From assembly GCF_000620645.1 (NCBI RefSeq), contig NZ_KK211159.1, positions 124,001-188,000 of the forward strand: DNA of 64,000 bases. The letters are read 5' to 3'. A model generated the notes under the pieces. It did not search any database. It saw only the letters and a list, made by a program, of their open reading frames with translations, and had not been told where the DNA came from. Shown here piece by piece: positions 16,335 to 24,747 of the stretch. This DNA is from Nocardioides sp. URHA0032 (GTDB lineage: Bacteria; Actinomycetota; Actinomycetes; Propionibacteriales; Nocardioidaceae). Every line of letters begins with the position of its first letter. Position 1 is the stretch's first letter. The position numbers and the translations under genes are program-made.

Positions 16335-16356
16335 TATCGCTACGATAGGTCGCATG
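16335..16356 (+). promoter_or_regulatory. PadR-type operator overlapping a leaderless -10 box
   Basis: TATCG (16335-16339) and CGATA (16343-16347) form a 5-bp inverted repeat with a 3-nt spacer. The right half overlaps a -10 box, TACGAT (16341-16346), which is 7 nt before the ATG at 16354. This layout predicts autoregulation of the PadR gene by occlusion of its own promoter and a transcript without a 5' leader. Confidence 0.55.
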
Positions 16357-16980
16357 GCACGTCGGGCAGAGACCATCGAGCTGGCAGTCCTCGGACTGCT
16401 GCACGAGGGACCCATGCACGGCTACGAGCTCCGCAAGAGGCTGAACCTCATGCTCGGATGGGGTCGCGTGCTCTCCTACGGGTCGCTCTATCCCACCTTG
16501 AAGAAGATGCTCCGCGGCAACCTGATCGAGGAGGCGGCCACCACGGTCACCCCCGTGACCCGGCGGCCGCGGATCGTCTACCAGCTCACCGAGGCCGGGC
16601 AGGACGAGTTCGAGCGCCTGATGATGGAGGTCGGTCCCACGGCGTGGGAGGACGACAACTTCGACATCCGGTTCGCATTCTTCAGCCGCACCGACATGGA
16701 GATCCGCCTGCGGGTCCTCGAGGGTCGTCGGACCCGCCTCCAGGAGCGCCTCGAGCGGGTGCAGAGCCAGCTGTCGATGACCCAGAAGGAGGTCGACAGG
16801 TACGCCATGGAGCTCCAGCGCCACGGCGTCGAGTCGGTCGAGCGTGAGGTGCGGTGGCTCTCGGACCTCATCAACGCCGAGCGCAGCGGAGAGCAGAACC
16901 GTGTCGACACCTCCGCGATCACGGACCCCGGTGCCGACACCACCAGCAACGGCCAGCAGGCCACCTCAGAAGTGAAGTGA
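16354..16980 (+). CDS. PadR family transcriptional regulator
   Basis: A 208-residue protein. The N-terminal winged helix is AVLGLLHEGPMHGYELRKRL, with LSYGSLYPTLKKML as recognition region and IVYQLTEAGQDEF as wing. The C-terminal Vir-type helical region (RRTRLQERLERVQSQLSMTQ) would form the dimer. An acidic tail of about 30 residues is likely disordered. The same PadR-ino1 pairing occurs in Mycobacterium. It is probably a repressor of its own operon, which includes ino1 starting 27 nt after its stop. Confidence 0.92.
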   Translation: MARRAETIELAVLGLLHEGPMHGYELRKRLNLMLGWGRVLSYGSLYPTLKKMLRGNLIEEAATTVTPVTRRPRIVYQLTEAGQDEFERLMMEVGPTAWEDDNFDIRFAFFSRTDMEIRLRVLEGRRTRLQERLERVQSQLSMTQKEVDRYAMELQRHGVESVEREVRWLSDLINAERSGEQNRVDTSAITDPGADTTSNGQQATSEVK

Positions 16981-17007
16981 CGTGAAGTGACAAGGAAGGA
17001 ATCCCCG

Positions 17008-18099
17008 ATGGGTTCGGTTCGAGTGGCAATCGTGGGGGTTGGCAACTGCGCCACCTCCCTGATCCAGGGCGTGCACTACTACGAGGACGCCGACCCCGCG
17101 GGCTCCGTCCCGGGTCTGATGCACGTGACGTTCGGCGAGTACCACGTCGCCGACGTGGAGTTCGTCGCGGCGTTCGACGTCGACGACAAGAAGGTCGGCA
17201 AGGACCTCTCCGAGGCGATCAACGCCTCCGAGAACAACACGATCAAGATCTGCGACGTCCCCACCCTCGGCATCGAGGTGCAGCGCGGCCACACCCTCGA
17301 CGGCCTCGGCAAGTACTACCGCGAGACCATCGAGGAGTCGGCGGCCGAGCCGGTCGACATCGTCCAGGTCCTCAAGGACACCCAGGCCGACGTGCTCGTC
17401 TCCTACCTCCCGGTGGGCTCCGAGGAGGCCGACAAGTTCTACGCGCAGTGCGCGATCGACGCCGGCGTGGCGTTCGTGAACGCGCTCCCCGTCTTCATCG
17501 CCTCGGACCCCGTGTGGGCCAAGAAGTTCGAGGACGCGGGCGTCCCGATCGTGGGCGACGACATCAAGTCCCAGGTCGGCGCGACCATCACCCACCGCGT
17601 GATGGCGAAGCTGTTCGAGGACCGCGGCGTCACGCTGGACCGCACCTACCAGCTCAACGTCGGCGGCAACATGGACTTCAAGAACATGCTCGAGCGCGAG
17701 CGCCTGGAGTCCAAGAAGGTCTCCAAGACCCAGGCCGTCACCTCGAACCTCACCGGCGAGCTGGCCGGCAAGAAGTACGACCGCAACGTGCACATCGGTC
17801 CGTCGGACTACGTCGCGTGGCTCGACGACCGCAAGTGGGCCTACGTGCGCCTCGAGGGTCGCGCGTTCGGCGACGTCCCGCTGAACCTCGAGTACAAGCT
17901 CGAGGTCTGGGACTCCCCGAACTCCGCCGGCATCATCATCGACGCGATCCGCGCCGCGAAGATCGCGAAGGACCGCGGCATCGGCGGCCCGCTCATCTCC
18001 GCGTCGTCGTACCTGATGAAGTCCCCGCCGGTGCAGCTGCCGGACGACGAGGGCCGCGCTCGCGTCGAGGCGTTCATCAAGGGCGACGTCAGCCACTGA
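17008..18099 (+). CDS. ino1: Inositol-3-phosphate synthase
   Basis: A 363-residue protein that converts glucose-6-phosphate to inositol-3-phosphate with NAD, for phosphatidylinositol and mycothiol. It starts [18 protein letters not shown], a Rossmann dinucleotide-binding loop. [12 protein letters not shown] and the SKTQAVTSN segment match the short actinobacterial/archaeal synthase class. The ATG at 17008 has AAGGAA 8 nt upstream; an upstream in-frame start at 16987 has no support. It is followed by a strong hairpin. Cotranscribed with the PadR gene. Confidence 0.95.
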   Translation: MGSVRVAIVGVGNCATSLIQGVHYYEDADPAGSVPGLMHVTFGEYHVADVEFVAAFDVDDKKVGKDLSEAINASENNTIKICDVPTLGIEVQRGHTLDGLGKYYRETIEESAAEPVDIVQVLKDTQADVLVSYLPVGSEEADKFYAQCAIDAGVAFVNALPVFIASDPVWAKKFEDAGVPIVGDDIKSQVGATITHRVMAKLFEDRGVTLDRTYQLNVGGNMDFKNMLERERLESKKVSKTQAVTSNLTGELAGKKYDRNVHIGPSDYVAWLDDRKWAYVRLEGRAFGDVPLNLEYKLEVWDSPNSAGIIIDAIRAAKIAKDRGIGGPLISASSYLMKSPPVQLPDDEGRARVEAFIKGDVSH

Positions 18100-18125
18100 T
18101 CCACAGCACCACAGAGCACCGCACA

Positions 18126-18158
18126 CCGCCCCGCCAGGACCCCGTCCCGGCGGGGCGG
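18126..18158. terminator. Terminator between ino1 and the PLD-like gene
   Basis: A perfect 10-bp stem, CCGCCCCGCC (18126-18135) with GGCGGGGCGG (18149-18158), and a 13-nt loop. It sits between two convergent genes and ends 6 nt before the stop codon of the minus-strand gene, so it can serve both. Confidence 0.8.
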
Positions 18159-18164
18159 CGTCGT

Positions 18165-19394
18165 TCACTGGCTGTAGTGCGCCCAGATGGTCTGGAAGTG
18201 GCGGCTGTACGCCACGAGCGCCGAGGCGAACGGGACCCGCACGGTGACCTCGTCGTTGAACCGCGAGACGTTGGACCAGTTCTCCGAACCGGTCCACACC
18301 CCCTTGAACGGGTGCCCGGCCCAGGTCCCGGACAGCGACATCCACTTCTCGTGGGAGAAGACCTCCCAGCCCGTGTCGTCGAAGCCCGTGAGGGGGTCGT
18401 CGTCGAGGTCGAGTGCGGACCTCCGGATGGCGACGCCGGACCTGTGCAGCACGGCGTGCACCCTGCGCCCGGCACCGCTGACCAGCACCAGGACCCGGCA
18501 CCCGGCCCGCGAGAGCGCCGCGACCTTGCGCGCGAGCATCAGGCCGCGCGCACCCACCCAGCCGTACATCATGATCCGGATCGTGGTGTGACCGTGGTCG
18601 CCGTACCCGGCCGGGGCTCGGCAGCCCACCCGGTCGAGGCGCTGGTGGACGTGGTCCCTGGACCCGGTGGCGTGTGGGTCCGATCCGAACTCGACGGCGT
18701 ACTGGCCGTCCTGGACCGCCACGTAGGGATGCTTCCGCCACCGGTCCTGCGCCATCTGCGCGAAGATCGTGCTGAAGTCGTCGAACATCTTCTGGTTGCC
18801 GAGCACCGTGTAGAGGTCGTTCCAGTGCACGTCGGCGGCGAAGCTCATGAGGTTGTTCGAGCCGAACATGACGACCGGCTTCCCGTTGCCGGTCGCGGAG
18901 AACAGGTAGAACTTGCTGTGCTGGTTCGACCGCTCGCTGCCCAGCCGGCAGGCGCCCTGGCAGACCTTGAAGAAGCTCGGCACCGGGTACGGCTTGCGCC
19001 TCGGGCCGTACTTCCTCGGGTGACACCGGTCCCGGAACCTCGGGCGCGTGTCCCGGCCGAGGTACCGGATCATGCGGTTGGCCTCGGCGCCGATCGCGTT
19101 GTCGTTCAGCACCAGCTGGACCGACACGTGCCGTCGGCACGCGCGGATCAGGGCGTCACCGATGTCGCGGCGGTTGTAGGAGTAGACCGCGATCCTGATC
19201 ACGCCGTTGCGCGGCACGCTGTCGATCGTGTTCCGCACCTTGGCCATGTTGACGTTGCGCGCCGTGTAGTCGCCCCGGGGGTTGTTCCACGTGGGTCCGG
19301 GGCGTGGCGTGAACGACGTCGCCGCGGCCACCGGACCCGTCGACAGGCACCCGAGAACGACCGCCAGCACGACCACCGCAACACGCTTGAGCAC
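18165..19394 (-). CDS. Secreted phospholipase D-like protein
   Basis: A 409-residue protein. The GTG at 19394 follows AGGGGG by 5 nt and begins a signal peptide (VLKRVAVVVLAVVLGC...AAATS). Two PLD-type HxK motifs are present: NQHSKFYLF with FGSNNL downstream, and SHEKWMSLSG with WTGSENWS downstream. The fold is the two-lobed PLD superfamily, but the aspartate of a full HKD is not obvious, so substrate and activity are open. A Cys pair (CQGACRLG) and others suggest disulfides. Monocistronic and convergent with ino1. Confidence 0.85.
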   Translation of the reverse strand: MLKRVAVVVLAVVLGCLSTGPVAAATSFTPRPGPTWNNPRGDYTARNVNMAKVRNTIDSVPRNGVIRIAVYSYNRRDIGDALIRACRRHVSVQLVLNDNAIGAEANRMIRYLGRDTRPRFRDRCHPRKYGPRRKPYPVPSFFKVCQGACRLGSERSNQHSKFYLFSATGNGKPVVMFGSNNLMSFAADVHWNDLYTVLGNQKMFDDFSTIFAQMAQDRWRKHPYVAVQDGQYAVEFGSDPHATGSRDHVHQRLDRVGCRAPAGYGDHGHTTIRIMMYGWVGARGLMLARKVAALSRAGCRVLVLVSGAGRRVHAVLHRSGVAIRRSALDLDDDPLTGFDDTGWEVFSHEKWMSLSGTWAGHPFKGVWTGSENWSNVSRFNDEVTVRVPFASALVAYSRHFQTIWAHYSQ

Positions 19395-19491
19395 CCGATT
19401 CCCCCTGCCTGCACCCGCACGACTCCTGGATCGTAGGCGCGCGACGGCGGCGCCGGTGGGAGAAACGTCGGGGCTGCGGCATCCCTGCGGT

Positions 19492-19518
19492 CCAGACCGG
19501 TCCCGGGACGCGGTCTGG
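19492..19518. repeat. Inverted repeat upstream of the M6 protease gene
   Basis: CCAGACCG (19492-19499) and CGGTCTGG (19511-19518) form a perfect 8-bp inverted repeat with an 11-nt spacer, in the divergent region between the PLD-like and M6 genes. It could be an operator or a hairpin in a leader. No other evidence supports a role. Confidence 0.35.
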
Positions 19519-19622
19519 CTGCTGCGGGACACGGGTACGCCGGTCGTAACCCGCTCGACCGACCCGTCGTTGGGGTGGCACCGCGTCGCCACCCGCGACC
19601 CATCCCGAGATTGCGTCCGCCC

Positions 19623-22600
19623 ATGAGCAAGCACTCCCTGCGGCGTGCCGCCGCGGTCACCACCGCACTGGCCGCCTGCCTCGCCACCGGGTTCACGACC
19701 CTGACCCTCCCGGCCACCGCCGCGCCGCGGGTCCCGGCGGCACCCGCGCTGTCCGTCGCCTTCGACGGCCAGGCTGCGACGATCGTGCGCGGGGCCCAGT
19801 TCCCGGTCTCCGGGACCGTCGTCACCGCCGCGGAGAAGGGCGTGCCCGCGAGCTTCACGCTCGCGGTCACCGACGCGAGCGGACAGGTCCTCGCCACGCA
19901 GGAGGTCACCGCCGCCGGCGACGGCTCGTTCGCGACGACCGTCCCGGGCAAGGTCACCAGCGCGCTGCCGCGCACCGGCGAGGCCACGCACCTCGCCGTA
20001 CGCGCCCTCGACGCGGAGTACGCCGACCGCCGGGTCGCGGACGCGGGGGCGGGCGACGTCGCGGTGCAGGCCTCGAGCGACGACCTCCAGGTCGAGGACA
20101 GCTTCGTGTCCTCGGTCGGCTGGGTGAAGCCGGGCGAGACGTACCCGTCGCGGATCATCGTGCGGAACCCGGCCGCCCTGCCGGTCACCGGCGCCTCGGT
20201 CACGGTGACCGCGCCGGAGGGCACCTCGTTCGTCGACGCCAGCGGCCCGGGCACGCACCCGGTCTCGCCGCGGTCGGTCACCTGGACGCTGCCGCCGGTG
20301 CCCGCCGCGAGCGGCACCTCCCCGGGCACCCTCACGCTCGTGCTGCAGAGCCGCGCCGACACGGTCGCCGCGGAGCCGACGGTCGTGTGGCGCGACCTCT
20401 CCACCACCGCGCGGCTCACCGCGCCCGGCACCAGCCAGACCGTCAGCTCCCACGGCCCCAAGGTGATCCCGCCGGGCGAGGCCTACGACACCGCGCGGTA
20501 CGGCGATCGGCCGTTCCCGGTCATCCCCGTCGAGTACACCGACCGCTCCTACCTCGCCGACCACACCGGCGAGCAGCTCGAAGAGGTCATCGATTCACCG
20601 GCCAGGCCCGGGTCGACGTACAACCTGTACCAGGAGATGTCGCTGGGCCAGCTGTTCCCCGACGGCAACGTGCCGTCGGCCGGGATCGCGACCGCCGGCT
20701 TCGACTACGCGCCCGGCTTCCCGTTCACGAAGACCGACCCGACCACGGTGTCGACGTGCGTCGGCGGCCTGACGTACGGCGACCTGCCCCAGCTGGCGGG
20801 CACTCCGGCGTACCCGGAGCGGATCACCAACGGCGTCTACAACCTGCCCGGCACCACCGGCTACTACGGGTCCGACGGCGCGGGCTCGGCGGTCGTCGGG
20901 TCCCTGACCGGCGTGGCCGCGCTGATGCAGATCGACAGCGGCTGCGGGCCGACCGGCAAGGTCGTGGCCGACGCCGCGGCGCTCGCCGACCCGGAGATCG
21001 ACTACTCCGACTATGACACCGACAAGGACGGCGTGGTCGACTTCTTCATGGCCGTGTTCGCCGGCTGCGGCGGCAACGGCGCCTCCCAGCTGGGCGCGTG
21101 CACCAGCGACCCGCAGGACGCGCTGCCCTACGACAACATCTGGCCGCACAGCTCCTCGCTCGAGTACACCTACAGCGACCCGACGACCGGCCTGCCCGGC
21201 TTCGTCACCGACGACCAGCTCAAGGACCTCGAGGGCAGGCCGCTGTGGTGGGCCGACGACACCTACAAGGACATGACGACCACCGACAAGGGCGATGCGC
21301 TCAAGGTCTTCGTCCGCGTCGGGCCCTACAACCTCAACCCCGAGACGGCGATCGACAAGGCGAGCGTGATCTCGCACGAGTACGGCCACTCCCTCGGCCT
21401 GCCCGACTTCTACTCCCTGGGCAGCCGTGAGACGTACGGCGACTGGAACCTGATGGCCACCGACAAGTCGCAGGACATGGACGCGTACTCGCGCCAGGAG
21501 CTCGGCTGGGTCGTCCCGCGGGTGCTCGGCCCGGGCACGCAGACGGTCAACGACTGGACCGACTCCAAGGAGGACACCGGCGAGATCCGCTGGCGGACCA
21601 AGGACGGCACGCCGTACACCCTGGTGAACGGGCGCGACGGCACCGTGCACAACTCCGAGATGTACGTCGCGAAGCTGCCCGGCCGCCAGCTGCTCGATCC
21701 CGCCAAGTTCGACACCGGTGACAAGGCGAGCAAGTCCCACGCGTGGTACTCCGGGTCGGGCAACGACTTCGGCTGTGCGACCGACGGCGGCGGGCACAAC
21801 CTCGACGTCGCGATCCCCGGCATCAAGGACCTGCCGGCCGGTTCGACGCTCCAGCTCGACCTGAAGTCGATGTTCGACACCGAGTGGGACTTCGACTACG
21901 GGTTCGTGCTGACGTCGAAGGACGGCGGCAAGACGTTCGCGTCGCACGCCTCGGAGCGCAGCACCCCGACGACCACGGCCGGTACGTCCAACCCGAACCA
22001 GAACGCCTGCCAGTCGGCGTACGGCAACGGCATCACCGGCTCGAGCGGGTCCTACACCGACCCGGTCACCGTCCAGCTGGACCGGACGACCGGCAACTAC
22101 CCGGCGTCGGAGTTCCTGGCCGACACCTTCGACATCTCCGACCTGGTCGGCGCGGCCACCCCGGTGCTGCGGTTCAGCTACTCGACGGACCCGGGCGTCG
22201 CGCGGCCGGGCTGGTTCATCGACGACCTGAAGGTCACCGCGACCACGCCGAGCGGCCAGCAGGTGCTGCTGCAGACCGACCTCGAGAAGGACGGCGGGCC
22301 GAACGACCCGCGGATCTTCAACGGCGGCTGCCAGGCCGACAACCCGGGCGGCGACTGCACCAAGGGCTGGCAGTACGTCGCAGCCGGTGAGCAGGCGAGC
22401 TTCGACCACGCCTACTACCTGGAGATGCGGGACCGCTCCGGCTTCGACCTCGACGGGCACGGCCAGATCGACCGCGACCCGATCGGCTTCGAGCCCGGCC
22501 TCTACCTCTCCTACACCGACGAGGCGCACGGGTACGGCAACGCCGGCACCGACGACCCGCCGGCCCAGTCGCCTCTCGACTCGACGCCCGAGCCCGGCAA

Positions 22601-23534
22601 CGACACCCCGGACCTGAACGACGCCGCGTTCACGGCGGCGGCCGCCAGGTCGTCGTACTCGGACGCGAGGTCGGCCCCCCACGTCGACAACTACACCGAC
22701 CCGTCGTCGGCGTCCGGGAACTGGGAGTTCGGCTACGACTGCCTGGCCTTCAAGGTGCTGTCGATGACCGGCAACGCCAACGGCCCGGCGACGTCGAACG
22801 GCGACCTCACCGGCTCGGTGCGGTTCACGATGAGCGACGGCTGCGGCGACTTCGACTACGGCTACGCGCCCGTGGTCGCGCCCGCGAACACCGCGCCGGT
22901 CGCCCACGCGGCGGCCGACCGGTCGACGGCCGGCACCGGCCAGCAGGTGACGTTCACCGGCAGCGGCAGCCGTGACGCCGAGACGCCGGACGACCTCGAC
23001 TACAGCTGGGACTTCGGCGACGGCGGCTCCACCAAGGACGCCACCGGCGAGGTCGTGAGGCACGCCTTCTCCCGGGCCGGCACGTACGACGTGACGCTGC
23101 TCGTCACCGACCCGTCCGGCGCGACCGACACCGACGCCGTCCGGGTGGTCGTCACCCAGGGCCCGCCACCGAAGCAGACGGTCGTGCAGTGCGGCTCCAA
23201 GCAGGTCACGCGGACCGGCAGCTGGCGCAACGTCCGGTCGCCCTCGGCACCGGGCGGCCGCTACTGCGACAACCTCGGCACGGGCAAGGGTCGCGACACC
23301 ATGACGCTCACCAGCGTCGGCGGTGCCCTGGACGTCCTCTTCGGCAAGGCGACCGGCGGCGGCCGCGCCAAGCTGCTGGTCGACGGCACCGAGGTCACGA
23401 CCTTCCGCTTCCGCGGCGCATCCAGGAAGCCGGCGTTCGTCCACCGGAAGCTCACCGGCCTCGGCTCCGGCCCGCACCGGGTCAAGCTGGTCGTGACGAA
23501 GGGACACGCCTACCTGAAGTCCTTCCGCTTCTAG
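19623..23534 (+). CDS. Large secreted M6-family metalloprotease with PKD domain
   Basis: A 1303-residue exported protein. Its signal peptide (MSKHSLRRAAAVTTALAACLATG) is followed by an Ig-like region. The immune inhibitor A-type M6 catalytic domain has zinc motif SHEYGHSLGLPDFY and downstream ETYGDWNLMAT. Next come MAM/jelly-roll-like segments, a PKD domain (DYSWDFGDGGSTKDAT...HAFSRAGTYDVTLLVTD) and a C-terminal beta module from about residue 1180. M6 enzymes degrade host or environmental proteins. The ATG at 19623 is chosen because it starts the signal peptide directly; no good ribosome binding site is visible. No neighbour shares its strand closely, so it is probably monocistronic. Confidence 0.93.
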   Translation: MSKHSLRRAAAVTTALAACLATGFTTLTLPATAAPRVPAAPALSVAFDGQAATIVRGAQFPVSGTVVTAAEKGVPASFTLAVTDASGQVLATQEVTAAGDGSFATTVPGKVTSALPRTGEATHLAVRALDAEYADRRVADAGAGDVAVQASSDDLQVEDSFVSSVGWVKPGETYPSRIIVRNPAALPVTGASVTVTAPEGTSFVDASGPGTHPVSPRSVTWTLPPVPAASGTSPGTLTLVLQSRADTVAAEPTVVWRDLSTTARLTAPGTSQTVSSHGPKVIPPGEAYDTARYGDRPFPVIPVEYTDRSYLADHTGEQLEEVIDSPARPGSTYNLYQEMSLGQLFPDGNVPSAGIATAGFDYAPGFPFTKTDPTTVSTCVGGLTYGDLPQLAGTPAYPERITNGVYNLPGTTGYYGSDGAGSAVVGSLTGVAALMQIDSGCGPTGKVVADAAALADPEIDYSDYDTDKDGVVDFFMAVFAGCGGNGASQLGACTSDPQDALPYDNIWPHSSSLEYTYSDPTTGLPGFVTDDQLKDLEGRPLWWADDTYKDMTTTDKGDALKVFVRVGPYNLNPETAIDKASVISHEYGHSLGLPDFYSLGSRETYGDWNLMATDKSQDMDAYSRQELGWVVPRVLGPGTQTVNDWTDSKEDTGEIRWRTKDGTPYTLVNGRDGTVHNSEMYVAKLPGRQLLDPAKFDTGDKASKSHAWYSGSGNDFGCATDGGGHNLDVAIPGIKDLPAGSTLQLDLKSMFDTEWDFDYGFVLTSKDGGKTFASHASERSTPTTTAGTSNPNQNACQSAYGNGITGSSGSYTDPVTVQLDRTTGNYPASEFLADTFDISDLVGAATPVLRFSYSTDPGVARPGWFIDDLKVTATTPSGQQVLLQTDLEKDGGPNDPRIFNGGCQADNPGGDCTKGWQYVAAGEQASFDHAYYLEMRDRSGFDLDGHGQIDRDPIGFEPGLYLSYTDEAHGYGNAGTDDPPAQSPLDSTPEPGNDTPDLNDAAFTAAAARSSYSDARSAPHVDNYTDPSSASGNWEFGYDCLAFKVLSMTGNANGPATSNGDLTGSVRFTMSDGCGDFDYGYAPVVAPANTAPVAHAAADRSTAGTGQQVTFTGSGSRDAETPDDLDYSWDFGDGGSTKDATGEVVRHAFSRAGTYDVTLLVTDPSGATDTDAVRVVVTQGPPPKQTVVQCGSKQVTRTGSWRNVRSPSAPGGRYCDNLGTGKGRDTMTLTSVGGALDVLFGKATGGGRAKLLVDGTEVTTFRFRGASRKPAFVHRKLTGLGSGPHRVKLVVTKGHAYLKSFRF

Positions 23535-23556
23535 CGGGCCCTCCGCTGCGCGTAGA

Positions 23557-23621
23557 CCGTCGAGTGACGTGAACTGGCTGTGAATCTGCCCCGATCACAG
23601 CCAGTTCGCGTCACTCGACGG
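23557..23621. repeat. 61-bp palindrome, copy 1
   Basis: Core 23559-23619. Two 27-nt arms (CCGTCGAGTGACG... and its complement) pair with one mismatch around an 11-nt spacer. It lies 22 nt after the M6 gene stop. The other copies are at 24677 and 55264, all with 61-nt cores. Confidence 0.9.
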
Positions 23622-23683
23622 GGAATCCACAGGCCCGCGGGACCCCGGTTTCCTCCACAACCGGACCCGGGCATCGGCTCCGC

Positions 23684-24685
23684 ATGCCGCACCGCTGGGA
23701 TCCCGTCGCGCCGCCCGTCCCGACCTTGGTGCGCCCGGTCCGCATCGATCCCGCCGGACGGACCGGCCCGACCCGAGGACAGGCTCGCGGGCCGGCGTGG
23801 CAGTCCGTCGGTCCCGGGCTCGTGGTGGCCGCGACCGCCGGGCACAGCTTCGAGCAGCGGATCGTGGAGGCGCACGCCCGGGTCGGGGACCGCGCGGTCA
23901 TCACCGGCGCCGCGGCCCTGCGGCTGCACGGCGCCGGCTTCTTCGACGGCCTGGCTCGCGACGGTCGCACCCGGCTGCCGGTGCAGGTGGCGGCGAACGG
24001 CGAACGCCTCGGATCCGACGACGCCATCACGGCGCTCAGGTACACGGTCCCGCCGGACGAGGTGGTCCTGCTCCACGGGGTCCCGTGCACGACCGTCGAG
24101 CGCGCGCTGTTCGACGAGATGCGGCGGATCGGCCACGTGCGCGAGATGGCCGTCGCCGTCGGCGCGGTGTGCGCCGCGCGGCTGACGTCGGTGAAGCGGA
24201 TGCGGTTGTACGCCGCCACCCGGCGCTGGTACCGCGACGTCAGGGTCGTCCGCGAGGCCGTCGAGATGGCGGTCGAGGGCTGTCGGTCACCCCAGGAGGA
24301 CCGGTTCCGGATGATCTGGGAGTACGACGCCGGCTGGGGCCGGCCGCTCCTCAACCGGTCGATCCTGGACCGGCATGGTCACCTGGTCGCCGTACCGGAC
24401 CTGCTCGACGCGAAGCGCGGCGTGGTCGGCGAGTACGCCGGCGCCGACCACCGCGACATCGACCGGCACGAAGCGGACATCGAACGGGAGGCCGCAATCC
24501 GCGGCGTCGGCCTCGAGTACGTCGAGGTCGTCGCCGGGGACCTCCGCTCCAGTGCCCGCGTGGTCGGACGGATGGAGGACGCGTTGGCCCGCACCGGGCG
24601 GCTGCCCCAGCTCTGGACGTTGGGCCCGGCTCCCTCACCCACCCTCGACGAGCTCCTCGACCGGCGTGACGGGCTCGTCGAGTGA
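23684..24685 (+). CDS. AbiEi-like/DUF559-type protein with a possible PD-(D/E)XK fold
   Basis: A 333-residue protein. The middle (VITGAAALRLHGAGFFDG...PCTTVERALFDEMRR) resembles the antitoxin-like domain found in actinobacterial proteins related to AbiEi. The C-terminal part (HLVAVPDLLDAKRGVVGEYAGADH followed by an ERE helix) has the spacing of a Vsr/DUF559-like endonuclease core: an aspartate, then E-x-A and an H/D-rich helix. The classic lysine is replaced by alanine, so activity is doubtful. The gene is bracketed by 61-bp palindromes, and its stop codon lies inside the second one. No partner toxin gene is adjacent. Confidence 0.7.
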   Translation: MPHRWDPVAPPVPTLVRPVRIDPAGRTGPTRGQARGPAWQSVGPGLVVAATAGHSFEQRIVEAHARVGDRAVITGAAALRLHGAGFFDGLARDGRTRLPVQVAANGERLGSDDAITALRYTVPPDEVVLLHGVPCTTVERALFDEMRRIGHVREMAVAVGAVCAARLTSVKRMRLYAATRRWYRDVRVVREAVEMAVEGCRSPQEDRFRMIWEYDAGWGRPLLNRSILDRHGHLVAVPDLLDAKRGVVGEYAGADHRDIDRHEADIEREAAIRGVGLEYVEVVAGDLRSSARVVGRMEDALARTGRLPQLWTLGPAPSPTLDELLDRRDGLVE

Positions 24686-24737
24686 CGCGAGATGGCTGGA
24701 ATCCGGGCCGAATGACAGCCAGTTCGCGTCACTCGAC
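24677..24737. repeat. 61-bp palindrome, copy 2
   Basis: Starts GTCGAGTGACGCGAGATGGC and ends TTCGCGTCACTCGAC. The arms have several mismatches, but overall length equals copy 1. Its left end supplies the last codons and stop (GTC GAG TGA) of the gene at 23684. Like copy 1, it is followed after one base by GGGAAT. Confidence 0.88.
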
Positions 24738-24747
24738 AGGGAATGAC

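Noticed and set aside
13497..16847. A 1116-codon plus-strand frame opposite the penicillin-binding protein
   Set aside because: No motif, and it runs through the PadR gene in another frame. The PBP motifs on the minus strand are unambiguous.
20595..23507. A 970-codon minus-strand frame opposite the M6 protease
   Set aside because: Low-complexity Arg/Val/Gly-rich translation, opposite a gene with clear signal peptide, zinc motif and PKD domain.
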